A stretch of 12,158 bases of DNA from Candidatus Methanofilum arcanum (GTDB taxonomy: Archaea > Halobacteriota > Methanomicrobia > Methanomicrobiales > Methanospirillaceae). The stretch's first letter is position 1, and every line of letters starts with the position of its first letter. The notes beneath the pieces were generated by a model. It was not told where the DNA came from and made no database searches. It saw nothing but the letters and a program-made list of their open reading frames with translations. The stretch covers positions 1-12,158 of the forward strand of contig JAITWW010000146.1 of assembly GCA_031285085.1 (NCBI GenBank), in the 5' to 3' direction. The position numbers and the translations under genes are program-made. Shown piece by piece: positions 1-5,853 of the stretch.

Positions 1-450
1 ACGGGAAGTACAACGCCAACAATACCACCAACAACACAAACGGGAACAATTGGACCAACACTAACACCATCACCAACACAAACAACAACGCAAACGGGGA
101 CAATTACACTAACAACAACGCGAACGCAAACAAATACACCAACACCGACGCGAACACCGACGGGAATGCCAACACCAGTACCGACACTAACGGGAAGTAC
201 AACGCCAACAATACCACCAACAACACAAACGGGAACAATTGGACCAACACCGACGCGAACACCGACGGGAATGCCAACACCAGTACCGACACCAACGGGA
301 AGTACAACGCCAACAATATCACCAACAACACAAACGGGAATAATTACACCAACACCGACGCGAACACCGACGGGAATGCCAACACCAGTACCATCACCAA
401 CACCACCACAAACACCAACACAGACGCGAACGCCAACACCAACACCAACA
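1..450 (+). repeat. In-frame 105-bp tandem repeat encoding the Thr/Pro stalk
   Basis: Two full adjacent copies of a 105-bp unit (35 codons) run 190-294 and 295-399 and differ at about six bases. A further copy begins at base 1 but is 189 bp long, which fits the same unit carrying an 84-bp (28-codon) insertion. Each unit starts ACGGGAAGTACAACGCC and contains the peptide TPTRTPTGMPTPVP. All lengths are multiples of three, so the frame is kept. The + strand is strikingly poor in T through the whole stretch. Such arrays change length by slippage or unequal recombination, so copy number may differ between strains or be misassembled. Confidence 0.9.
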
Positions 451-1101
451 TCAAGCATCGCCACATACAGTGCAGCAGGTGTAACCCCCACAGAGGCCAC
501 CCTTCGTGGAGAATTCTTTTATTTGGTGGCTGGAAGCCATGGTATATGGCGCTTCAAATATGGAACAGATCCAAATCTTGACGTTTCTATCATGAAGGAC
601 GCAGAAGTACTCTGGTGTGGTTCTCAACTCTATTGCTATACTCCTTCCCCCTTCAACCTTTCCCTTTCCGGTCTCACACCAGGAACCACGTACTACTTCC
701 AAGCATGTGGCCTCCTTCAACCCGGGTATGTTCCCCCCTATGTCTGTGGAAACATTTTATCATTCATTACACCGCTGACTCCAACGCCAACACCAGTACC
801 AGTCGGCGTCGTTGTACGTGGTTATACAAATCTGACCAGCACAAGTGCCACCCTCCGTGGAGAAATCACAGATATGGCAGGAGAACCAAACACTGTTGCA
901 TTTTTCAAATACTCAACATCGATGGGGCTCGAACCATACACCCGTGTAGAGGCAGGAACACTAACGAGCCCTGGCATATTTTATGCTGACATTTCTAGTC
1001 TCAGTACGGGCATACTGCATTTTTTCCTTGCCTGTGCCACAACGAGCACGGGGGATACCTGTTGCACAAATGGATACGTAGGGCTACTTACACCACTATA
1101 G
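1..1101 (+). CDS. Thr/Pro-rich surface protein with two fibronectin-III-like domains (5' end outside window)
   Basis: The frame is open from base 1 to the TAG at 1099-1101, giving 366 codons with no start visible, so this is the C-terminal part of a longer protein. An internal ATG at 166 sits inside the repeat and is not a credible start. Codons 1-150 encode a Thr/Pro stalk built on a 35-residue repeat. Codons about 152-258 and 268-366 form two related beta-sandwich domains of the fibronectin-III-like kind: both carry ATLRGE near the start, the first has LTPGTTYYF, and they end in SFITPL and GLLTPL. A short TPTPTPVPV linker joins them. The first domain has four Cys, the second three, suggesting disulfides outside the cell. 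I infer an exported, probably glycosylated cell-surface or sheath protein. No C-terminal membrane anchor or PGF-type sorting signal is visible, so attachment is unexplained. The ligand is unknown. Confidence 0.75.
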   Translation, partial: TGSTTPTIPPTTQTGTIGPTLTPSPTQTTTQTGTITLTTTRTQTNTPTPTRTPTGMPTPVPTLTGSTTPTIPPTTQTGTIGPTPTRTPTGMPTPVPTPTGSTTPTISPTTQTGIITPTPTRTPTGMPTPVPSPTPPQTPTQTRTPTPTPTSSIATYSAAGVTPTEATLRGEFFYLVAGSHGIWRFKYGTDPNLDVSIMKDAEVLWCGSQLYCYTPSPFNLSLSGLTPGTTYYFQACGLLQPGYVPPYVCGNILSFITPLTPTPTPVPVGVVVRGYTNLTSTSATLRGEITDMAGEPNTVAFFKYSTSMGLEPYTRVEAGTLTSPGIFYADISSLSTGILHFFLACATTSTGDTCCTNGYVGLLTPL

Positions 1102-1124
1102 AGCTATTTACACCACTGGTATAG
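1085..1124 (+). repeat. 20-bp near-tandem duplication spanning the stop codon
   Basis: Positions 1085-1104 and 1105-1124 are an imperfect tandem pair sharing TTACACCACT (1088-1097 and 1108-1117). The first copy contains the TAG stop of the surface protein gene; the second lies just after it. Confidence 0.55.
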
Positions 1125-1159
1125 AATTGATATCATGACTTCACATCTCGCAGAGATTC

Positions 1160-1176
1160 TACTCATTCTTTTTTTG
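1160..1176 (+). terminator. T-rich tract, possible terminator of the surface protein gene
   Basis: A run of seven T (1169-1175) after a pyrimidine-rich lead-in lies about 65 bp past the stop codon. Archaeal RNA polymerase can terminate on T-rich tracts without a hairpin. The assignment rests on this tract alone. Confidence 0.35.
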
Positions 1177-1240
1177 CACGGCATAACGCTAAAAATAATA
1201 TTTCCTATAACTATCCTTGAGTTCACCCAAGCCATACACG

Positions 1241-1248
1241 TTTAATAG
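1241..1248 (+). promoter_or_regulatory. Putative TATA box of lysS
   Basis: TTTAATAG is centred about 32 bp before the lysS ATG (1277). A start point 25-30 bp downstream would fall at or just ahead of the ATG, consistent with a leaderless or very short-leader mRNA and with the lack of an SD sequence. A second A/T-rich stretch (about 1190-1206) is an alternative box with a longer leader. Confidence 0.4.
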
Positions 1249-1276
1249 CGCTCTCTTCTAAGATGTAACAGCATTC

Positions 1277-2782
1277 ATGGCAGAAAGAAGCGGAGTCGAG
1301 TTTGAAGAACAGCGCCTGGCAAAGGCTGAGAGCTTACAAAGCGAAGGAATTGCACTGTACCCTTCCGCATACCACAGAACCCATACCATGCAGGAGGTCC
1401 TTACTGAATATACAGATGCAGTTCATGATCCAAGTGCTTCAAAAGTCTCAGTTGCAGGACGAATATATGCAGTTCGAGACCACGGAAATACCCTTTTTAT
1501 GGATCTGCGTGATGAAAGTGGGAGAATACAAATATTTATTCGGAAAAATAGCCTCTCCGAAGGTTCATTTTCAAAGGTAAAGAAAAACCTTGAGAGAGGA
1601 GACATTATCGGCGTAATAGGCCCGGTCTTTCGTACAAAACTTGGTGAGATCTCAATATGGGCAGAAGAGATAACCACACTTACAAAATCTCTTTTCACTC
1701 TTCCAGAAAAGTTTCATGGCCTCACCAATCCAGAGAAACGATACCGCCAGCGGTACATTGATCTTATTGTAAACGAAGATGTGCGCCAGACATTTACTAC
1801 TCGAAGCCGTCTTATCTCAAATGTCAGACGAATTATGACAGATAAGGGATTTTTGGAGTTTGAAACACCGATTTTGCAACCTGTATATGGAGGGGCAAAT
1901 GCACGTCCATTTACAACCCATCACAACTTCCTGGATCAGACGCTGTTTTTGCGCATTGCACCAGAGCTGTATCTCAAACGCCTTATCGTTGGAGGGTTTG
2001 AAAAAGTCTTTGAGATCGCAAAAAACTTCAGAAACGAAGACATTGATACCAGCCATAATCCTGAGTTCACCACAATTGAGCTCTACTGGGCATATGTCGA
2101 TTATCATGCCATGATGCAGATAACTGAAGAGATAATTACCGAGACAATGTTGTCAACCTGTAATACAATGCAGATCTCATTCAATGAAGAGGAGATCTCT
2201 TTTGAGAGGCCCTGGCGTGCAATGAGCATGCAAGAAGCAGTACGCGATATTGGAGGAGTTGATATCTTTTCCTTGTCGATGGAAGATCTCACAAAAAAAG
2301 GTAAAGAGATTGGAATCGACCCAAAAAAACTCACCGAGGCTACAAATCAACGAGAGATGATGCTTCTCTACTTCGATGCCCTAGTCGAAGAGAAACTAAT
2401 ACAACCAACCTTTATCTACGGCTATCCAGTTGAAAATTCTCCTCTTGCAAAACGAGATCCAAAGCAGGAAGGATTTGTAGAACGATTTGAACTGTTCATT
2501 GCAGGGATGGAGCTTGCAAATGGATTTTCAGAGCTCAATGATCCAGTTGATCAGCTAAAGCGCTTTGAAAAACAAGAAGAACTTCGTCGGCTCGGCAATG
2601 AGGAAGCAGCAATGAATGACTATGATTTTGTCACTGCGCTTGGGTACGGCCTTCCACCAACAGGGGGCGTTGGCATTGGCATCGACAGGCTCGTAATGCT
2701 TGCAACAGGGAACAGTTCAATTAAAGAGGTTCTTCTCTTTCCATCTATGAAATCTGAGTCAAGCCTCAGTGAGGAGGAGTGA
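1277..2782 (+). CDS. lysS: Lysyl-tRNA synthetase, class II
   Basis: This cytoplasmic enzyme charges tRNA-Lys with lysine using ATP. The 501-residue product has the usual class II LysRS length and order. An N-terminal OB-fold anticodon-binding domain (about residues 56-135) contains VAGRIYAVRDHG and FMDLRDESGRIQIFI. A catalytic core from about residue 150 includes the motif 1 region GFLEFETPIL (191-200), motif 2 around FEIAKNFRNEDIDTSHNPEF (245-264), and motif 3 GGVGIGIDRLVM (463-474). The OB domain rules out the shorter EpmA/PoxA paralogue. The start at 1277 gives a family-like N terminus and sits behind a TATA-like box at leaderless spacing; no SD is present. Many archaea use an unrelated class I LysRS instead, so the class II form is a useful taxonomic marker. 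It appears to be a single-gene unit, with 124 bp separating it from secF. Confidence 0.96.
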   Translation: MAERSGVEFEEQRLAKAESLQSEGIALYPSAYHRTHTMQEVLTEYTDAVHDPSASKVSVAGRIYAVRDHGNTLFMDLRDESGRIQIFIRKNSLSEGSFSKVKKNLERGDIIGVIGPVFRTKLGEISIWAEEITTLTKSLFTLPEKFHGLTNPEKRYRQRYIDLIVNEDVRQTFTTRSRLISNVRRIMTDKGFLEFETPILQPVYGGANARPFTTHHNFLDQTLFLRIAPELYLKRLIVGGFEKVFEIAKNFRNEDIDTSHNPEFTTIELYWAYVDYHAMMQITEEIITETMLSTCNTMQISFNEEEISFERPWRAMSMQEAVRDIGGVDIFSLSMEDLTKKGKEIGIDPKKLTEATNQREMMLLYFDALVEEKLIQPTFIYGYPVENSPLAKRDPKQEGFVERFELFIAGMELANGFSELNDPVDQLKRFEKQEELRRLGNEEAAMNDYDFVTALGYGLPPTGGVGIGIDRLVMLATGNSSIKEVLLFPSMKSESSLSEEE

Positions 2783-2823
2783 ACCATGGGGAGTGAATCA
2801 TTGGGAGTATAAACCAATATCAC

Positions 2824-2880
2824 AACACCATGATGACCTGAACACCACGATGACCCTTAGACCCTTAATTACTCTTAATT
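2824..2880 (+). repeat. Two short direct-repeat pairs in the lysS-secF gap
   Basis: AACACCATGATGACC (2824-2838) recurs as AACACCACGATGACC (2841-2855), 14 of 15 bases matching at a 17-bp period. ACCCTTAATT (2861-2870) is followed directly by ACTCTTAATT (2871-2880), 9 of 10 matching. The second pair is A/T-rich and its second copy lies where a TATA box for secF would be expected. Confidence 0.6.
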
Positions 2881-2882
2881 AC
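2873..2882 (+). promoter_or_regulatory. Putative TATA box of secF-secD
   Basis: TCTTAATTAC is centred about 29 bp upstream of the secF ATG (2907). That spacing fits a leaderless or near-leaderless transcript; no SD precedes the ATG. The neighbouring copy of the repeat (2861-2870) could serve as an alternative box. Confidence 0.35.
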
Positions 2883-2906
2883 ATGTACAGATAGAAGTGT
2901 TACTGT

Positions 2907-3794
2907 ATGACATTTACATATGATGTCAGTAAGTACACACCGACACAGCTTTGTGTCATTCCTATGGTGCTTCTTGTACTTTCACTGATATTGCTAGGCT
3001 TTACCTATATACAAACAGGCCTACCAGTAACGCCTGGAATTGAGTTTCAGGGGGGAATCAGCGCTACGCTCATAAGTGATGCTGCTACTGAAGAGATTGA
3101 AGCAGTATTTTCAAATTTTCCTCTGATCAGCATAAATGAAGGCATTGCTGGGGGAAAATATCTCAAGTTCGAACCAATGGATGACAATGAGTTTCGTGAG
3201 TTGTCATCTCTTATCGATGAACGCTATCCAGGCGCAAGAGTTGATCAGATCGGAGAATCATTTGGAGAAACGCTTCAATCTCAAGCGCTCATGGCACTCC
3301 TTCTCTCCTTTATTGGTATGGGCATTGTTGTCACAATCGTGTTTCGAAATATCATCCCTGCACTTGCGGTCATAATATCTTCTTTTGCAGATATTGCCAT
3401 GACAGCAGCTGTCATGAATATTCTTGGAATTCAGCTCAGCCTTGGAACAACAGCGGCACTGCTTATGCTCATTGCATACTCAGTTGATAGTGATATATTG
3501 TTATCAAAGCGCGTGCTTCAACGGAAAGGAAAGTTTGACGAGAAAGTCCAAGGTGCTTTTCACACCGGATTTGTTATGACAACAACAACAATTGCTGCTA
3601 TTTTTGCCATGTGGCTTGTCACAACAATCGCACAGATAACGATTATCAGCGAGATGTCAGCGGTCCTCTTAATTGGCCTTCTCTTTGATCTGCTCAATAC
3701 CTGGGTCACAAATGTAGCCATTTTAAAGTGGCACTCAGAAGGAGGAACACTGTCTCGTTTGTTCAAGCTCGATAAGAAAGTGAGGAAAGCATAA
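2907..3794 (+). CDS. secF: Protein-export membrane protein SecF (archaeal type)
   Basis: SecF pairs with SecD in the cytoplasmic membrane and assists translocation through SecYEG; in bacteria the pair uses the proton motive force. The 295-residue protein has six predicted spans (about 15-34, 127-146, 150-172, 178-198, 220-241, 247-272) with a large outside domain between spans 1 and 2. The outside domain starts with GIEFQGG (44-50), the SecF version of the SecD/F signature, and span 4 carries AYSVDSDILLSKR (190-202), which matches the conserved SecF core. The last ten residues are basic, as for a cytosolic tail. Its TAA overlaps the secD ATG by one base (TAATG), so the two are probably translationally coupled. 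The secF-secD order is the reverse of the usual bacterial order and is typical of archaea. Confidence 0.95.
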   Translation: MTFTYDVSKYTPTQLCVIPMVLLVLSLILLGFTYIQTGLPVTPGIEFQGGISATLISDAATEEIEAVFSNFPLISINEGIAGGKYLKFEPMDDNEFRELSSLIDERYPGARVDQIGESFGETLQSQALMALLLSFIGMGIVVTIVFRNIIPALAVIISSFADIAMTAAVMNILGIQLSLGTTAALLMLIAYSVDSDILLSKRVLQRKGKFDEKVQGAFHTGFVMTTTTIAAIFAMWLVTTIAQITIISEMSAVLLIGLLFDLLNTWVTNVAILKWHSEGGTLSRLFKLDKKVRKA

Positions 3795-5275
3795 TGGACA
3801 TTGAAAAATATATCGAGGTTATAAAAGACTATCGTGTCCTTGTGCTGATTATTCTGCTCATTCTCTCCGTTATTGCAATAGGACCACATTTTGAGAAAGG
3901 ACAGCTGACAACAAATCTGAAGTATGGACTTGACCTCGATGGAGGAGCTTGGATTCAACTTGAGTTTCAAGGAGAGATCGTTACATTTGAGATGGATCGG
4001 TGGTCGAACCTGGGGGCAGTTGATGAGTTCGTAACAACACTTTCCGAGCGCCTTGAAGCAGATGTTATCTTGGTAGAGCAGAATACTCTTGAGATTCGAA
4101 AATCAGTTCCTGAAGAAGAGCTGAGAGCATTATTTGATGAGCTTGGAGTGAGACTTGTCTCCTATAATCCAGGAATCTCGAAAAGCACTGCAAATGATGT
4201 GAAGCGAGTCCTGGAAAATAAGGTAAACAGTCTTGGAAACAGAGATGCAAAGGTCTACACCGTTGTTGGCTTGAACAATGTTGCACGATATATTCGTGTT
4301 GAACTTGCTGGCGTCTCGATGGCCGAGGCCCAGGAGATTGTTGGAAAGCAAGGGAAGTTTGAACTGCGTATTCAGACCAGTGGAGATATTCTCAATCCAG
4401 TAACAGAGCATGTGCTTTTTGGAGATGTCATCTCTGGTGTTCAAAATCCATCTCAGAACCCACCAAATAGCAATCAATGGGGCGTCTCATTTACTTTATC
4501 TGAAATTGGCGCAAAGCAGTTCCAGACTGGTGCAATTGCATATGGTGCCGTTTCGGACCCAAATAATCATTATTTGATTATGTACCTTGACGGCGAGATC
4601 GTGTACAGTGCACCTCTCTCTCATGAGCTTGCAACAGATCTCTCAGTGAGGCCATCGAACTCGCTCGTTGCCTCAACAGGGTTTGGTGAAGAGGGACGAA
4701 ACGCTGCTCAGGTTCTTGAGATTCATCTGCGTAATGGAGCACTTCCTGTTGATGTCAAGATAGCAGGTTCAGGATCGATGTCTGCAGAGCTTGGTGAGCA
4801 GTTTAAGTTCTGGTGTGTCATTGCTGGACTTTTTGCACTGCTTGCAGTCACGATTGCGGTGTATTTCAGATATCGTGAGCCTTCAATCATGCTGCCAATG
4901 GTTATTATCAATGCATCAGAGATTCTCATTTTACTTGGGTTTGCAAGTATTGCGATGCAACTTGATCTCGCAACCATTGCCGGTTTAATTGCAGTTTTGG
5001 GTTCAGGTATTGATCAGCTTGTGATTATCACCGATGAGATCTTGCATGAAGGAAAGGTGCCGTCACCAACTATCTATCTGAAGCGTTTGAAACGGGCACT
5101 TGGGATTATTATCGCGTCAGCAACAACAACTGTTATTGCAATGCTTCCCCTTGCACTTATGGATCTCTCCACACTGCGAGGATTTGCCATTATCTCAATT
5201 CTTGGTGTGATTGTTGGTGTAGTAATAACCCGTCCAGCATATGGCCGTATTATTATGGCCATTTTGTCAAAATAA
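3794..5275 (+). CDS. secD: Protein-export membrane protein SecD (archaeal type)
   Basis: SecD is the partner of SecF in the export complex. The 493-residue protein has one N-terminal span (about 13-30), a large extracytoplasmic region (about 35-335), and five C-terminal spans (about 338-357, 364-383, 391-412, 434-455, 462-481). Recognisable motifs are YGLDLDGGA (44-52), LRNGALPVD just ahead of the second span (312-320), and GSGIDQLVIITDE (403-415). The Asp in the last sits in the position of the conserved intramembrane acidic residue of the SecD/RND fold. The start is fixed by the one-base overlap with the secF stop. The length is short of E. coli SecD, as is usual in archaea. A perfect inverted repeat followed by T-rich sequence lies 10 bp past the stop and may end the operon. 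Confidence 0.95.
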   Translation: MDIEKYIEVIKDYRVLVLIILLILSVIAIGPHFEKGQLTTNLKYGLDLDGGAWIQLEFQGEIVTFEMDRWSNLGAVDEFVTTLSERLEADVILVEQNTLEIRKSVPEEELRALFDELGVRLVSYNPGISKSTANDVKRVLENKVNSLGNRDAKVYTVVGLNNVARYIRVELAGVSMAEAQEIVGKQGKFELRIQTSGDILNPVTEHVLFGDVISGVQNPSQNPPNSNQWGVSFTLSEIGAKQFQTGAIAYGAVSDPNNHYLIMYLDGEIVYSAPLSHELATDLSVRPSNSLVASTGFGEEGRNAAQVLEIHLRNGALPVDVKIAGSGSMSAELGEQFKFWCVIAGLFALLAVTIAVYFRYREPSIMLPMVIINASEILILLGFASIAMQLDLATIAGLIAVLGSGIDQLVIITDEILHEGKVPSPTIYLKRLKRALGIIIASATTTVIAMLPLALMDLSTLRGFAIISILGVIVGVVITRPAYGRIIMAILSK

Positions 5276-5284
5276 ACCATGAAC

Positions 5285-5305
5285 AAAGGTATTATCGATA
5301 CCTTT
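5285..5305. promoter_or_regulatory. Perfect 8-bp inverted repeat between secD and the thioredoxin gene
   Basis: AAAGGTAT (5285-5292) and ATACCTTT (5298-5305) are exact reverse complements separated by TATCG. The right arm runs into CTTTATCCC and then a T-run (5311-5315). This can be read either as a hairpin-plus-T terminator of secD or as an operator overlapping the putative TATA box of the thioredoxin gene. The gap is only 57 bp, so both roles are possible. Confidence 0.5.
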
Positions 5306-5309
5306 ATCC
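5302..5309 (+). promoter_or_regulatory. Putative TATA box of the thioredoxin gene
   Basis: CTTTATCC is centred about 28 bp before the ATG at 5333, which fits a leaderless mRNA. It overlaps the right arm of the inverted repeat at 5285-5305. TTTTTAATCC (5311-5320) is an alternative but sits too close to the ATG for a leaderless start. Confidence 0.35.
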
Positions 5310-5332
5310 CTTTTTAATCCGAAATCTGTGTT

Positions 5333-5602
5333 ATGTCAGTTCCAGTTATCAAGGACTTTTATGCAGATTGGTGTGGTCCATGTAAGATGCAGACTCCCAT
5401 TTTAGAGGCATTAAAGAAAAAGCATGGGGATAAGGTAGAGGTAGAGAAGATCGATGTGGATGCTCATGGGGCTCTTGCAACGGAGTATGCTATTCGGGTT
5501 GTGCCAACACTTGTCATTGAGAAAGATGGGAAGATAATAAAACGCATTGAAGGTGTTGCAGATCTCGCTACTCTTGAGTCCTATCTGAAGTCATTCTTAT
5601 GA
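5333..5602 (+). CDS. Thioredoxin-family protein, compact WCGPC type
   Basis: A cytosolic dithiol-disulfide oxidoreductase of 89 residues. The classical thioredoxin active site WCGPC is at residues 13-17, and the cis-proline partner is in RVVPTLV (Pro58). The order is beta strand, active-site helix, IDVDAHGALATEYAIRV, two strands (VIEKDGKIIKRIEG) and a C-terminal helix, as in thioredoxins. Only 12 residues precede the active-site Trp, against more than 25 in E. coli TrxA, so the first strand and helix are missing. That places it with the small archaeal thioredoxin/glutaredoxin-like proteins of about 85 residues, although those often have a different CxxC loop. There is no signal peptide. It has its own putative TATA box and a T-rich tract follows, so it is probably monocistronic. 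Whether it is reduced by an NADPH- or F420-linked reductase cannot be told from here. Confidence 0.92.
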   Translation: MSVPVIKDFYADWCGPCKMQTPILEALKKKHGDKVEVEKIDVDAHGALATEYAIRVVPTLVIEKDGKIIKRIEGVADLATLESYLKSFL

Positions 5603-5613
5603 TTCATCTTTGA

Positions 5614-5640
5614 TATTTTTCCTTTTTCTCTTCTTTTTTT
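5614..5640 (+). terminator. T-rich terminator after the thioredoxin gene
   Basis: Starting about a dozen bases after the stop codon, a nearly uninterrupted pyrimidine tract contains runs of five, five and seven T. No stem precedes it. This is the typical form of an archaeal intrinsic terminator. Confidence 0.6.
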
Positions 5641-5655
5641 ACGTTCGCTTGTATA

Positions 5656-5726
5656 TCACATGTTGAAAATTTCGTTCATTTTAGAGAAGTTTCGATCGTG
5701 TTAAATATTAGCATGTCACACGTTAA
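5656..5726 (+). repeat. Pair of TCACAYGTTRA elements, 60 bp apart, ahead of the transporter unit
   Basis: TCACATGTTGA (5656-5666) and TCACACGTTAA (5716-5726) match at 9 of 11 positions with both differences being transitions. They flank the putative TATA box at 5701-5708. The element is roughly self-complementary, and CATGT/ACATG arms (5712-5716, 5726-5730) surround the second copy. The placement could suit an operator pair, but binding is not shown. Confidence 0.35.
5701..5708 (+). promoter_or_regulatory. Putative TATA box of the symporter unit
   Basis: TTAAATAT, within TTAAATATTA (5701-5710), is a good match to archaeal TATA boxes. A start point 24-27 bp from its centre falls at about 5728-5732, right at the ATG of the small upstream gene. 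This supports transcription of the small gene and the symporter as one unit. Confidence 0.5.
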
Positions 5727-5727
5727 C

Positions 5728-5853
5728 ATGAAGCATATGATAATTGGGTTACCTGATTCAACATTTTTTATTGTTTTTGGCTCATTTGCAGTCGCTGGAT
5801 GTCTCCTTCTCGTATGGGCGCTTACCTTTAGGAGTGATACCAATGCTGAGTGA
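5728..5853 (+). CDS. Small single-span membrane protein, probable symporter accessory subunit
   Basis: A 41-residue frame encodes one hydrophobic span (about residues 12-34, through FFIVFGSFAVAGCLLLVWAL) preceded by IIGLPDS and ended by a polar tail FRSDTNAE. Its TGA (5851-5853) overlaps the first codons of the symporter by 11 bases, a common arrangement for co-translated partners. SSS-type transporters in prokaryotes often have tiny one- or two-span partner proteins encoded immediately upstream, and methanogen genomes carry small proteins annotated as symporter accessory proteins; I infer the same role here. In-frame ATGs at 5713, 5728 and 5737 are possible starts. The TATA box at 5701-5708 favours 5728 (leaderless) or 5737 (38 residues, beginning MIIGLPD). 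No SD is present. The gene was missed by ORF calling because a TTG-started extension of the symporter covers it. Confidence 0.7.
   Translation: MKHMIIGLPDSTFFIVFGSFAVAGCLLLVWALTFRSDTNAE
5830..5836 (+). promoter_or_regulatory. Shine-Dalgarno sequence fixing the symporter start
   Basis: AGGAGTG ends six bases before the ATG at 5843 and matches the archaeal anti-SD. It is one of the few clear SD sites in the window, and it selects 5843 rather than an upstream TTG at 5744 as the symporter start. Confidence 0.75.

Noticed and set aside
104..331. Minus-strand open frame encoding a hydrophobic, Leu/Val-rich repeat peptide
   Set aside because: It is the antisense of the Thr/Pro repeat; the missing stops follow from the T-poor + strand, and there is no independent start signal.
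1..450. Regular repeats that could be taken for a CRISPR array
   Set aside because: Units are contiguous, in frame and encode Thr/Pro peptide; there are no unique spacers of constant length.
2786..2812. Eight-residue frame just after lysS with a GGAGG eight bases ahead
   Set aside because: The GGAGG is the Glu-Glu-Glu coding end of lysS; the peptide is too short to support without conservation data.
3560..3970. 136-codon minus-strand frame
   Set aside because: It is antisense to the secF-secD junction, where both genes are clearly real.
5744..5842. TTG-started N-terminal extension of the symporter
   Set aside because: The ATG at 5843 has a good SD at proper spacing and gives a normal SSS N terminus; the extension is an out-of-frame reading of the small upstream membrane protein gene.
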